Of a stretch of 64,000 nucleotides of DNA, positions 1 to 9,899 are shown piece by piece (the first letter of the stretch is position 1; every line of letters begins with the position of its first letter). Both the position numbers and the translations under genes were made by a program. The notes beneath the pieces were generated by a model. That model was given only the letters and a program-made list of their open reading frames with translations, made no database searches and was not told the origin of the DNA. Where the stretch lies: the NCBI GenBank assembly GCA_028280415.1, contig JANQLV010000050.1, positions 1-64,000 of the forward strand. Direction: 5' to 3'. The DNA comes from Saprospiraceae bacterium (lineage in GTDB: Bacteria > Bacteroidota > Bacteroidia > Chitinophagales > Saprospiraceae).

Positions 1-3000
1 ACAACTGGCCGGTCCACTAAAAGTCGGAGGAAGAATCGTCAGCGTAAAGTCTCCCGCACAATCCGTAGTCACCGTCGCATCTCCTTCTGATACTTCTATG
101 TCTTCAAAGCATTCTACATTCCCACCAGCTGGCACATCAATGGTCGGAGCTGAATTTTGTAATAAGAATTGCTGTTCACATTCCGCTTTTCTACCACAAT
201 CATCTACGACAACATAGATATAGGTATAAACCGTACCATCACAGCCGGGGATACCACTAATCAAGGGCTGTTTCACATAAGCAAAGAATCCTAAACCACA
301 ACTTGTATTTACAATAAGGTTATTGGGATCCGCATCAATATCTTCAAAACAAGTGACTACTTCGTCCGCAGGGCAGGTAATCATTGGCCCTTCGTTATCA
401 ATCGTAAAGACTTGCTCACAGGAAGCCGTTCTTCCACAATCATCGGTAGTTGTATAAGTATAGGTATAAGTAGTTCCAGGACAATCATCCGGTCCATTTT
501 GTACCGGGGCCGAAACTACAGTATTAAAGCCTTGGCTACAATCTATTACTACTGCAACATCGTTCGGATCAACATTAATCTGATCGAAACATTCAACGGT
601 CATATCTGCAGGGCAAGTAATCATTGGCCCTTCATTATCAATCGTAAAGACTTGCTCACAGGAAGCCGTTCTTCCACAATCATCGGTAGTGGTATAAGTA
701 TAGGTATAGGTAGTTCCAGGGCAATCGTCCGGACCATTTTGTACCGGGCCGGAAATTACGGTATTGAAGCCCTGACTACAATCCGTTACTACTATAGCAT
801 CATTCGGGTCAACATTAGCCTGATCCAAACACTCAATAGTCATATCCGCAGGACAAGTAATCATTGGAGCATTAGGAGCACTAATGGTCAAGGTTTGCGT
901 ACAAGTGAATGATTCATTATCATCGGAAATCGTATATGTTCTGGTAAGTGTACGTCCATCGCAAATATCAGCAGGAGGGTTGAAAACATCTACAGAAGTA
1001 ATTGATAACATACCACAAGGTCCAGGCATATCTGCAATATCTCCACCTAGCGCCTCAAATTCAGCTTCGGTAGTAGCAGCTGCTGGGACGGCATCATTAC
1101 AAGTGATCGTTCCAAGATCAGTGGGTGGGCAAGTCACTGCAAGTTCACAACAGAAGGCACACATTTCTATCATATTGATAGAAGCACAAGGGCTGATCCG
1201 GATGGTTTCCAGCATAGTCATTTCATCTACCGGATCCATACAAACAGTACCAGGGAACCAATTGCCGTTTGCATCCTGATAGTATTGCTCTACGGTATTA
1301 TTAGGGTCATCCGGACAATCATCCACCTCGTATAAGGTTAGCGGACAAGTTGGTGCAGCCATGACAGGAGCAGGGGCACAAGCCGCGATACGGAAACCAA
1401 TATAGTCTCCCCTACATGAACCCATCGGGTTTCGATACTTAAAGTATAAAGTCATCACCGGATTTGTTCCTACGGTATAAGTAGCATTTGGATTTGCTCC
1501 ACATCCCGGACCATCGGTAATTACCTCATTAGGTCCCGGTCCAACGCCCATTCGACCGCTTGGATCATCACAAACGGTAAGTGACTGACCACTTAAAACC
1601 GCAGCAGCTCCCGTTCCACTAATAGAAGTTCCAATGGAAACCTCTGAATTTACTTCCAGGTTTCTAATATCCAGTTCCTGAATGTTTAATGGTTCGCAGA
1701 AGTCCAAACGAAGTAACATCGTTCCTCCATCATTGTCCCATCCACCGAAAGTAGTTCCGTTACCATCAAGACTTACATCCAGATCACTAAACATAAACTC
1801 ATAAGTTCCAATTTTCACACCATCCAAATCAACAGTTCCCATTGGGAATCCGTCGGGATTCATACCATTTTGATCGAGGCTGATATAATTAAAATTATTT
1901 TCGGGCGGACAGGTTGTTGCAGCACAGGTCGGTGGGATGGTACAATCAAAATCACATTCTTCAACCGTAGATACTAATTCTGCACAGCCGATATCAACTG
2001 TTTGTAACATTGTAGCATTCTCCACTGCATTTTGTAAAGTTGCATTGCAAGTTGAGAAGTCAAAATAATTACCATTTCCATCTACTGCATATTCATCTGT
2101 ATTATTATTGTTTGCGCCATTGGCGATGACATCATTCATATCACAGGTCACCTGAACAATTTCTACCGGACAAACCGGAGCGGCCATAGGAGGTGGTGTG
2201 TAACAAGTACCAATTCGGAAGCCAACGTAATCAAAGGTACAGCCCCCCATAGGGTTGTAGTATTGGAAGTACAAAGTATTAACACTTGCTCCCCCTAAAG
2301 TGTAGGAAGCATTGGGGTTTGCTCCACATCCCGGACCATCGGTAATCACCAGATTTACCGGGGGATCTTCGGGCAGCATTCGAGTCGAACCATCACAAAA
2401 AGTCAGGTCAAGTCCGCTTAGCGTAGCTGGAGTTCCCGGACCGGGTACGCCTGAAATCATTGTACCTACGGATACCTGGGATTCCACTTCCAGGTTCCTG
2501 ATATCCAATTGCTGGATGGCCAATGGATCACAAAAATCCAATTGAAGGACATATACTCCACCATCCCGATCGAAACCTCCAAACTGCGTTCCGGAAACGT
2601 CTTCGTTAACATCCAAATCGCTATATACCACATCAAATGTTCCAATACAAACACCTTGCAAAAACACTTCCCCTTCATCCAGTCCATCTCCATCTTCGTC
2701 AGTACCTCCGCTTAGACTAATAAATGAATACTCCGAACCAACAGGGCAATCTGTACAGGGTGGAGGTGGATCACAGAAAAAGCATTCTTCTTCTTCCACT
2801 ACTTCAGCACAAGGGCTAATTGCTACAGTGGGAATCGCAATTCCGTTTTCCACTTCATTTTGAATCTGTGTACAGTTTTGATCAAAGAAGTTACCATTGG
2901 CATCACGCATCACCTGAAATGCATTGGCATCATTACCAACAAAATCAGGCCCGTTGACTACATAATCTTCGATATCCGTAGCATAAGTCAAATAAGTTAG

Positions 3001-4200
3001 CGGACATACCGGAACAGCATCCATACCATCCGATACACAGGTTCCGATTTTAAAACCTACATAATCCAGGGAACAACCTCCGTCCGGATTACGATATTTG
3101 AAATACAAAACATCCGTAGTAATATTTCCTACAGTATAAGAAGCATTGGGATTTGCTCCACAACCCGGACCATCAGTAATTACCAGATTAGGAGCCCCAT
3201 CATTAAGCGTCATTCGGTTAGAGCCTGCACATTGAGTCAGGCTAAGGCCACCTAAAGTAGCACTTGCACCAGTACCGGAAATAGTTGTCCCGATAGAAAC
3301 TTCAGACTCGACTTCCAGGTTTATTATTTCAAACTGTTGTATGGTAACAGGTTCACAAAACTCAAGTCTAAGCAAGTAAGTTCCTCCGTCGTTGTCAAAC
3401 CCACCAAAAGTAGTACCCGACAAATCTTCATTAATATCCAAATCCGAAAACAAAACCTCTGCTGTTCCTGCCAAAACATTATTTAGTTCAATATCTGCAG
3501 TTGCTCCGGTACCACTTCCACTTTTATTCGTTAAATTAATAAATTCGAAATCCTCATTTGCACCACAAGAAACACAAGGTGGAAAAGGATCAGCTCCCAG
3601 GCAAGTTCCGATCGAGAAATTATACGCATCGTCATTTATTACTGCTACAGAAATATTAATACAATCGTAGGTTCCGGACAATTGCAAGGAATAAGCTACA
3701 TCACCACTCCAGCCCACACCCGACACGAATGTTAAATTAGTTCCGCAACTTGCAAAACAAGAAGCTGTGATTTCATTTCCGTCACAATCTGTAATCAGAA
3801 CATTAGATGTAGTTTCCAGAGCAGAAAAACTAATAACAGGATTGGTCAATGCGGTACCAAAGCCAAGCAGCCATGAATCTGTAGAAGTCCCTTGAAGGTT
3901 TGCTCCAATTGAAGTTCCGACAAGATCCGGGCCATTGGAATCAGCCCCGGTATATTCTGCTGTAGCAGCTATTGTTGTATTACAATTGGCATCACTAGCA
4001 AGACCTTCTGAAAAATTGGGAATATTATTACCGGAGCCATCCTGTACCGTACCCCAACTAAAAAGATCCCAGCAATCGGCGCCGCATTCCGCATCCGTAT
4101 TGGCCTCAGGTGGAGTCACCTGCGCCCACAGGCCGAAGCACATCGAGCTGAATATCATCAGAAGAAAACCCCTCCGAATAAAAGTTAATTGTTTGATCAT
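1..4200 (-). CDS. Giant secreted modular adhesin with HYR-like repeats, N-terminal 1400 residues (3' end beyond window)
   Basis: The reading frame is open from an ATG at 4200 to the left edge of the window, so at least 1400 codons are present and the C-terminus, probably with a T9SS sorting domain, is missing. The protein starts with a signal peptide (MIKQLTFIRRGFLLMIF..., cleavage near WAQ). Three homologous modules of about 277 residues follow. Each contains a D-L-D-(I/V)-x-E-D/L-D-G-x-G-T-x-F-G-G-like stretch, a GPGCGANPNA(S/T)YTVG motif (near residues 350, 627 and 901) and a closing CP motif. After residue about 1030 come 80-residue HYR/Ig-like repeats (CPADMTVEC... TYTYTTTDDCGRTASC). Cysteines are numerous and evenly spaced. 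I infer a cell-surface or released adhesin. It lies downstream of two LytTR regulators and a sensor kinase on the same strand, which may control it. Confidence 0.85.
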   Translation of the reverse strand, partial: MIKQLTFIRRGFLLMIFSSMCFGLWAQVTPPEANTDAECGADCWDLFSWGTVQDGSGNNIPNFSEGLASDANCNTTIAATAEYTGADSNGPDLVGTSIGANLQGTSTDSWLLGFGTALTNPVISFSALETTSNVLITDCDGNEITASCFASCGTNLTFVSGVGWSGDVAYSLQLSGTYDCINISVAVINDDAYNFSIGTCLGADPFPPCVSCGANEDFEFINLTNKSGSGTGATADIELNNVLAGTAEVLFSDLDINEDLSGTTFGGFDNDGGTYLLRLEFCEPVTIQQFEIINLEVESEVSIGTTISGTGASATLGGLSLTQCAGSNRMTLNDGAPNLVITDGPGCGANPNASYTVGNITTDVLYFKYRNPDGGCSLDYVGFKIGTCVSDGMDAVPVCPLTYLTYATDIEDYVVNGPDFVGNDANAFQVMRDANGNFFDQNCTQIQNEVENGIAIPTVAISPCAEVVEEEECFFCDPPPPCTDCPVGSEYSFISLSGGTDEDGDGLDEGEVFLQGVCIGTFDVVYSDLDVNEDVSGTQFGGFDRDGGVYVLQLDFCDPLAIQQLDIRNLEVESQVSVGTMISGVPGPGTPATLSGLDLTFCDGSTRMLPEDPPVNLVITDGPGCGANPNASYTLGGASVNTLYFQYYNPMGGCTFDYVGFRIGTCYTPPPMAAPVCPVEIVQVTCDMNDVIANGANNNNTDEYAVDGNGNYFDFSTCNATLQNAVENATMLQTVDIGCAELVSTVEECDFDCTIPPTCAATTCPPENNFNYISLDQNGMNPDGFPMGTVDLDGVKIGTYEFMFSDLDVSLDGNGTTFGGWDNDGGTMLLRLDFCEPLNIQELDIRNLEVNSEVSIGTSISGTGAAAVLSGQSLTVCDDPSGRMGVGPGPNEVITDGPGCGANPNATYTVGTNPVMTLYFKYRNPMGSCRGDYIGFRIAACAPAPVMAAPTCPLTLYEVDDCPDDPNNTVEQYYQDANGNWFPGTVCMDPVDEMTMLETIRISPCASINMIEMCAFCCELAVTCPPTDLGTITCNDAVPAAATTEAEFEALGGDIADMPGPCGMLSITSVDVFNPPADICDGRTLTRTYTISDDNESFTCTQTLTISAPNAPMITCPADMTIECLDQANVDPNDAIVVTDCSQGFNTVISGPVQNGPDDCPGTTYTYTYTTTDDCGRTASCEQVFTIDNEGPMITCPADMTVECFDQINVDPNDVAVVIDCSQGFNTVVSAPVQNGPDDCPGTTYTYTYTTTDDCGRTASCEQVFTIDNEGPMITCPADEVVTCFEDIDADPNNLIVNTSCGLGFFAYVKQPLISGIPGCDGTVYTYIYVVVDDCGRKAECEQQFLLQNSAPTIDVPAGGNVECFEDIEVSEGDATVTTDCAGDFTLTILPPTFSGPASC
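378..857 (-). repeat. Two near-identical 240-bp tandem repeats inside the adhesin gene
   Basis: Positions 378-617 and 618-857 repeat with a period of exactly 240 bp (80 codons) and very few nucleotide differences, including silent positions. A third, more diverged copy lies at about 138-377. The high identity at the DNA level points to recent duplication or gene conversion of an HYR-like domain. Confidence 0.85.
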
Positions 4201-4706
4201 GAGTGAATAGGTTTAAATAGTTTTTAATAAAATCATAAACAGTTCCGTCAACTTTTGGGTAAACAAAAGCCAAAACATGGGTGCATTGTTGTTAAAACAA
4301 AGGACTTATCAGCCTAGAAAATATCTAAGCCTATTCAAATATTTTTTGTAAAATGCTTTAAAATCAGTTAGAGAATTACCTAACCAAATAGATAACCCAT
4401 TGTCATACACGATGACATAGTGCGGTTATAAAATGATGACTTTAGCGTTTTTCAGTTTTTGAGAGTCCAAGCTAGTGATTGTCTGTATAAGCCTATAAAG
4501 AAAGGCAAAAACTGAATTTTGAGAATACTGAGCTATATAAGCTGTGTATTTATTTGCTTGATACTAATTTTCTTATAGAAAAACAGTTGTTTGTTTAATT
4601 GCACTACAAATATATTAAATTGTGACAGGCTAAGAAGATAAATGTGATAAACAGGCAAATAATGGGGACTTTTATGAAAAATGTAACTTTTTAGACATTT
4701 GCCCCC
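4201..4706. promoter_or_regulatory. 506-bp intergenic region upstream of the adhesin
   Basis: No gene is visible here. The region must carry the adhesin promoter, but I find no clear TTTG-N19-TAnnTTTG pair. A small inverted repeat, TGTCAT-N5-ATGACA, lies at 4401-4417 about 200 bp upstream of the adhesin ATG and could be an operator. That role is inference only. Confidence 0.35.
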
Positions 4707-5399
4707 TCATATAATCTTCAATCTTTCCATTAAATCTTTTTTGTACTTCCTTCCCAAAGGGATTAATTTCCCATCTATATTGACTGTTTTTTCCTTTAAA
4801 TTAATGCTACTTATTTTTTTTATACGGATAGCATAGGACCGGTGTACTCTGACGAATAATTCTTCCGGTAGTAAATTCATAATTTCTTTCATTGACATCC
4901 GTAAAGTATGATTTTCGTCCTGTGTATGTATGAAACTGTAATTGCCATCAATACGAATCCAGTTAATTCGACTTATATCCAATTCCAGATTATCAAAATC
5001 TTTTTTAAAATTAATTAAATATTTTTTCCTGGTTTCCTCCAGAGATTTAAAATAAATTTCAATGGCAGATCTGAAAGTCAGCGTATTTAAAGGCTTACGC
5101 AGTAGTATTAATAAATTGGGCAATGCTTCATAAGTTAATATTTCTTTCCCCGAATCTGCTATGTACAAAACCGGCGTTTTATTTTTCTGAAATAAAGCCT
5201 TAAGCGTTCCAAGACTGTATTCCGGATTAAGCTTGTAGATCACCAGATCGGTCTCCAGCCTTTTGAGCAAATCGGCAGCAGTATCGAAATCATCTACGAA
5301 AAAAACATGTTCATGCCCCATTTTCCTCAAAATCACTTCCAGACTATTAAATATGCTCCCTTTAATATCAATAATTAATATTTTCCTCCGTCGAATCAA
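4707..5399 (-). CDS. LytTR-type DNA-binding response regulator with a degenerate receiver
   Basis: 230 residues: an N-terminal receiver-like fold (about 5-120) and a C-terminal LytTR DNA-binding domain (about 140-228; RIDGNYSFIH, RVHRSYAIRIKKI). The receiver is altered at its active site. Where the neighbour at 5630-6331 has LMD (Asp52), this protein has IYK (Lys56). The acidic pair is reduced to one Asp, the conserved Thr/Ser is Ala, and only the Lys-Pro motif (RKP) remains. It is therefore unlikely to be phosphorylated. Start: the only plausible initiator is TTG at 5399, because an in-frame stop lies upstream without an intervening ATG and the next ATG would remove the first strand. It follows the canonical LytTR gene by 230 bp on the same strand and precedes the adhesin, so it may be a phosphorylation-independent regulator of it. 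Confidence 0.85.
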   Translation of the reverse strand: MIRRRKILIIDIKGSIFNSLEVILRKMGHEHVFFVDDFDTAADLLKRLETDLVIYKLNPEYSLGTLKALFQKNKTPVLYIADSGKEILTYEALPNLLILLRKPLNTLTFRSAIEIYFKSLEETRKKYLINFKKDFDNLELDISRINWIRIDGNYSFIHTQDENHTLRMSMKEIMNLLPEELFVRVHRSYAIRIKKISSINLKEKTVNIDGKLIPLGRKYKKDLMERLKII

Positions 5400-5629
5400 A
5401 AAAGTGTATTTATACCCGTCAAATAAAAATAGTGTTCTTAAATGCTGGATTCTGTGTTTGGGTCAGATTTGCACATACCATCGCATTACTACAGGATAAA
5501 TGTAGAAATAAAATACTAGGCTTTGTTTATTTTGGTTAGATATGATCTTTTTTTAATGAGTAAATGCAAAAACGAGGGGACGAAAATTGTGGGCGATAAA
5601 TTTACGCGAAATAAACCGAGTCAAAAAGA

Positions 5630-6331
5630 TCAGATTCGATTGAGCTTGCTTAAAAATTCATTTTTGAATTTGGAACCGAGCGGTATTGGTGTATCATTAA
5701 TTAAAATATCGTTAGCCGTAATTCCCTGGACTTTTTTCAGATTAACAATATATTGTTTATGCACTCTGACGAGATCCGGAGAATTTAATCGCTCTTCCAA
5801 TTTGGATAAAGAAATCTTGGCAGAATATCTTTTATTTTCCAAATAAATATCTGCATAATTTCGATCAGATTGAATCCAGCATACTTCATTATATTCCACT
5901 CTTCGAAGCACTTCATTAACTTTGACAAAAAAGCAGTTTTCTACAAAAGCACTGTCTTCTTCTTCCGGATTTGTGACTTCTTTAAATACTCTTTCAATAT
6001 GACTGCGCAAAGATATTTTATCAAAGGGTTTTACGATATAACCATAAGGATTAGTCAGCATTGCTTCTTTATACACAATTTCATCATTAAAAGTCGTCAT
6101 AAAGATCACCGGCACCTGATGTACCGCAATTTTTCTGGCAACATCAATTCCCGAGAGAAAGCCATTCAAATCAATATCCATCAGGATAAGATCAGGCTTA
6201 GTGCTTTCAATAAAAGCTAAAGCTTCACTACCGTTATCAAAAGTTCCCAGATGCTTATAGCCCAACTGATCTATTAACATTTCCACATTAACGGCAAATG
6301 AAAAATCATCTTCAACTATCAAGATATCCAT
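5630..6331 (-). CDS. LytTR family two-component response regulator
   Basis: 233 residues with a complete CheY-like receiver (1-120: acidic pair E7-D8, phosphoacceptor Asp52 in LILMD, Thr in FMTT, Lys in IVKPF) and a LytTR DNA-binding domain (about 135-232; IQSDRNYADIYL, RVHKQYIVNL). It starts at ATG 6331, 84 bp downstream of the stop of the sensor kinase gene, on the same strand, and is its obvious phosphotransfer partner. LytTR regulators commonly control surface or extracellular products, and a very large adhesin lies downstream on the same strand. The target is inferred. Confidence 0.93.
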   Translation of the reverse strand: MDILIVEDDFSFAVNVEMLIDQLGYKHLGTFDNGSEALAFIESTKPDLILMDIDLNGFLSGIDVARKIAVHQVPVIFMTTFNDEIVYKEAMLTNPYGYIVKPFDKISLRSHIERVFKEVTNPEEEDSAFVENCFFVKVNEVLRRVEYNEVCWIQSDRNYADIYLENKRYSAKISLSKLEERLNSPDLVRVHKQYIVNLKKVQGITANDILINDTPIPLGSKFKNEFLSKLNRI

Positions 6332-6415
6332 ATAACAAAGCTAGCTAGTAATATGCTAATTTAAAAAATTACCTTATACCTAAATCTTTTCACAAAATAA
6401 AATAAGTGCATTATG

Positions 6416-9400
6416 TCATCTATCAGCTGGCAGAACTATATAAAAACTGGTCCCTTTATTCAATTCGGATTCTACTTCCAGCCTGCCTTTATTCAATTTT
6501 ACAAGTTCTTTACAAAGTGCCAGTCCAAGTCCACTTCCCAATTCTCCATTCGTCCCTTTGACCCGGTTTTTTCGATTCACATTAAAAATATCGTCCAGTC
6601 GCCCGGGAGCAATGCCAATGCCGTAATCTTTCACTTCTATCACATTTTGACTGTTTCTTCGATGGCAGCGTATTTCTACTATTCCATTTATATAACTAAA
6701 CTTGATTGCATTATTCAAAAGGTTGCGCAAAATAGTCTGAAAAGCATTGCGATCTGCAAAGACCCTAAAATTTCGCATCGCAGAATAGTTGATTTCGATA
6801 GCTTTTGCCTGAGCGGTATCCTTGTACAAATTAATTACTTCCCGGACTTCCGCGTTTACATCCAAAAGCTCCGGTTCTATATTAAACTGCCCTTTCTGAA
6901 TCAGGGCCCAGCTCATAATGGTATCCAGCAAATTCGTTACCCCCAGCGCAGAATTATCAATAGTAGTACTCAATTTGGCAATATCATCAATTCTGTTTTT
7001 TTGAATCAAAAAACTAATCTTGCGGGTCAAACCGCTCATGGTAATCAATGGAGCTCGTAAATCATGTGCAACCAGTGCAAGGATTTTATCCTTGAATTGA
7101 TTGGCTTTGGCAAGTTCAGCATTTTGGGTTCGAATCGTCTCTGTTCTTTGATCGACCTCCTGAGAAAGCAATAGGGCCCGTCTGCGAAGTTGAGCTGTCC
7201 GATACCAAACAATGCTCCAGATCAATAAACCCGCCAGAAGGATAAATAATACAATAAATTTTGTTTGTAAATAAGCAGGTTTGAGTACCCGAATAGGTAT
7301 ACTCAACTCTTTCAAGGCCCACTGTCCTCCCGAACCTTTAGCTTTAATTCGCAAAACATAGTTACCATATTGGAGTGCATTGATTCGGACTGAAGATTCA
7401 GTTTGGTAATTCCAGTCTGCATCCAAATTTTCCAGCTTCCAGGCATACCTTTTATTTCTGGCGGAATAATCCAGCAGTGAAAAACTGAGATTAAAAAACT
7501 TATCACTAGGCTTGAGTACAATTTCCCGATGCTCCAGTAGTTCTTTGGTTTTATTAACTAACTGCCCTTTATCGGCATCAAATCGTTGATAATCTGTAAT
7601 AATAAAAGGAGCATTATTAATCTCCGGGGCCACTTGCTCCGGATAAAAAGCGGTAACGCCATTTAAGCCTCCAAAGTAGAGCCGGCCATCCTGCGCCTGA
7701 TAATGCGAATAAGTATTGAATTCTTTATGTGGTATCCCGTCTTCGGGCAGATACACTACCACATCTTCACTCTCTTTGTCAAACTGCATTAAGCCATTAT
7801 TACTGGGCAGCCACAAGAAACCCTTTCTGTCCTCATAAACGGCATATAACACATTATGGCTTAAACCATCTTTGGTGGTGTATTGCCGAATACTATTTTG
7901 TTCCCGATCCCATTTTATCAAACCACCGGCAGTTGCCAACCAGAAAATGCCGGAATCATCCTCATGAAGATGTTTGATATAATTATTGGGAAAATCGAAA
8001 TGGTTTACAATCCCCCGAAGTCGATCCATTTTAAAAAGACCGTGTTCCGAAGTTATCCAGATTTCATTTTTTTTAGGGTAAAAATGAATTAAACTGCTCT
8101 GATGAATTTTTTTAAAACCATTCGTCTTTTCAATTTTCTTCAGGGAACCATCCTGATTTCGCAAGTACAAACCATCATAGGTGCTTAAGTATAGATGCTG
8201 AGTAAAAGGATCCACAAAAACGCCATGGCAATTTCTTCTCTTGTGATCGATATTAAGTGAAAAAAGCTCAAAAGACAGATCATCCGTTTTAAAGAGTCCA
8301 TATTGAGGCCCATGCCTTCCCAACCAGATAGAATCCCCTACCCCTTTTGAGATACTGACGAATCTGTTTTTATGTTCTGTCAAAACGGCCTCAGTATGTT
8401 TATTCAGTACTTTTGCTCCCTGATAGGTAGCAATAAAAAGATAATCCTGCCCCATTTCCATAATCCCTCTGCAGCTTATATTTCCAGGTTCATCCAAATA
8501 ATTGTGAAAAGGATTTTCTTGAGCCTTTAACAGGAAAATCCCCAGACCTGTGCTTACCCAGAGTTGGTCATAATTATCCAAAAAGATTTGATTTACACTC
8601 CAATTATAATCCGTGAAGTTTCTAAGTTGCTCTGTTACTTCTTTTATAAATTCACCATTAGAATCGAACAAAAATACCTGGCCACCAACAACAATCCATC
8701 TATAACCACGGCTATCCTTTGCGGCATGAATAAAATGGCTTGGCCTGTGTCTGACCCCCAGGTCTTCAAATTTCATAGCCTGTCCCTCTCGACTAAATGT
8801 TATTGGTTGAAGCTCGCCTTTGGGTTCTATGTAATAAAAAATCTCGTGTAAAAATTTTTTATTAAGCACTGAAGGGAAAGACATAAATCGGGGACTGATT
8901 CCACCTTTTTCCCAAAAGTTAGTATTATAATTTATTTCAGCCATTTTTCGGACCACCTTTCCCGAACTATCTATCTCTTTAGGCTCAAACTTGCGCCTAC
9001 CAATAGTCCAGTCATAAACTACTAAGGTCTTCCAAGGTGTTGGTTTTGCACTTGTAGATTCCAGGAAGCTTAACTGACCAAAAGGCTTGATATTTCCCTG
9101 ATCATCGAGATAGAAAATTCGCCCCTGGTTATTCCGAAAATAGATAGGACTTTTGGGACATTCCGGATCTATGATTTCGATTTCCTCATTAACAAGTGAG
9201 GTATCAGACATTGGTAAATCCAATATTTCCTCCGAAGTCGGATCGAATCGAATTACCTCTCCCGTGCGCTTTTGTATCCATAAATAACCTTGCTGATCCT
9301 TTTTAATTCCAATAATACTACTATAAGCCAAGGGATTATTTGCCCCTCCTACCGTTTGAAAATGAGTACCATTATAGCGATTAAGCCCATTGCCTGTTCC

Positions 9401-9559
9401 AATCCAGATCAAACCCCGATCATCCTGGGTAATACAATTTACAGTACGATCCCATAATCCATGCTCCTGATCAAAAAACTGAACATTCACTACTACATCC
9501 TGGCATAAACAGGTAAAACTTAGTAACAGAAAAGTAATATATAGGATTATTATTTTCAT
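6416..9559 (-). CDS. Two-component propeller sensor histidine kinase
   Basis: 1047 residues from ATG 9559; a TTG two codons upstream is also possible but less likely. Signal peptide (MKIIILYITFLLLSFTCLCQ), then a long periplasmic region of Reg_prop-type beta-propeller repeats (LIWIGTGNGLNRYNG, GFLWLPSNNGLMQFD and others), a Y_Y_Y domain (about 690-760), one membrane segment (about 767-787), a short coiled coil, HisKA with the phosphorylatable His832 (VAHDLRAPL) and HATPase_c (N box NLLNNAIKFS, G1 DYGIGIAPG, G2 GSGLGLAL). Unlike many Bacteroidota hybrid sensors it has no fused receiver or AraC domain. The receiver is the next gene, a LytTR protein. Propeller-plus-Y_Y_Y sensors in this phylum often sense polysaccharides or envelope cues. 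The ligand here is unknown. Confidence 0.93.
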   Translation of the reverse strand: MKIIILYITFLLLSFTCLCQDVVVNVQFFDQEHGLWDRTVNCITQDDRGLIWIGTGNGLNRYNGTHFQTVGGANNPLAYSSIIGIKKDQQGYLWIQKRTGEVIRFDPTSEEILDLPMSDTSLVNEEIEIIDPECPKSPIYFRNNQGRIFYLDDQGNIKPFGQLSFLESTSAKPTPWKTLVVYDWTIGRRKFEPKEIDSSGKVVRKMAEINYNTNFWEKGGISPRFMSFPSVLNKKFLHEIFYYIEPKGELQPITFSREGQAMKFEDLGVRHRPSHFIHAAKDSRGYRWIVVGGQVFLFDSNGEFIKEVTEQLRNFTDYNWSVNQIFLDNYDQLWVSTGLGIFLLKAQENPFHNYLDEPGNISCRGIMEMGQDYLFIATYQGAKVLNKHTEAVLTEHKNRFVSISKGVGDSIWLGRHGPQYGLFKTDDLSFELFSLNIDHKRRNCHGVFVDPFTQHLYLSTYDGLYLRNQDGSLKKIEKTNGFKKIHQSSLIHFYPKKNEIWITSEHGLFKMDRLRGIVNHFDFPNNYIKHLHEDDSGIFWLATAGGLIKWDREQNSIRQYTTKDGLSHNVLYAVYEDRKGFLWLPSNNGLMQFDKESEDVVVYLPEDGIPHKEFNTYSHYQAQDGRLYFGGLNGVTAFYPEQVAPEINNAPFIITDYQRFDADKGQLVNKTKELLEHREIVLKPSDKFFNLSFSLLDYSARNKRYAWKLENLDADWNYQTESSVRINALQYGNYVLRIKAKGSGGQWALKELSIPIRVLKPAYLQTKFIVLFILLAGLLIWSIVWYRTAQLRRRALLLSQEVDQRTETIRTQNAELAKANQFKDKILALVAHDLRAPLITMSGLTRKISFLIQKNRIDDIAKLSTTIDNSALGVTNLLDTIMSWALIQKGQFNIEPELLDVNAEVREVINLYKDTAQAKAIEINYSAMRNFRVFADRNAFQTILRNLLNNAIKFSYINGIVEIRCHRRNSQNVIEVKDYGIGIAPGRLDDIFNVNRKNRVKGTNGELGSGLGLALCKELVKLNKGRLEVESELNKGTSFYIVLPADR

Positions 9560-9565
9560 GATCAA

Positions 9566-9899
9566 AAGCTATCAGTAAAGGTAAGCCAAATATCAAAAAA
9601 TAAGAAAGCTCCCCAAAGTTCATTGAAATAATGATATTATTTATTAGTTAATATTCCATTGAAAAGCTTTGCCATTTAAAGAGCATTTTAATATTTTAGA
9701 AAATACATCGGAAAAAGATATAAAGTTTTAAACCGAGAATGTCCCTCTTTCTAAAATTCAATTTTTATCGAGTACCTTTTCTAAGGTTATTATGCAGAGA
9801 GCACACATCATCAATTATGATGAGACAATCCACTCAAGTATTTTATATCTTGAATGTTAATTGAAAAGAACAACCGGGGATACCGAACAATTGAATTGA
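9566..9899. promoter_or_regulatory. Divergent intergenic region between the sensor kinase and the ClpC-like gene
   Basis: AT-rich, no gene seen. It separates two divergent genes and must hold both promoters. A short inverted repeat CATCAT-N5-ATGATG lies at 9806-9822, about 80 bp before the ClpC-like start. I see no clear promoter consensus. Confidence 0.3.

Noticed and set aside
412-3670. Long plus-strand reading frames inside the first 4 kb
   Set aside because: They mirror the repeat structure of the minus-strand adhesin, lack any family similarity and are repetitive only because the real gene is.
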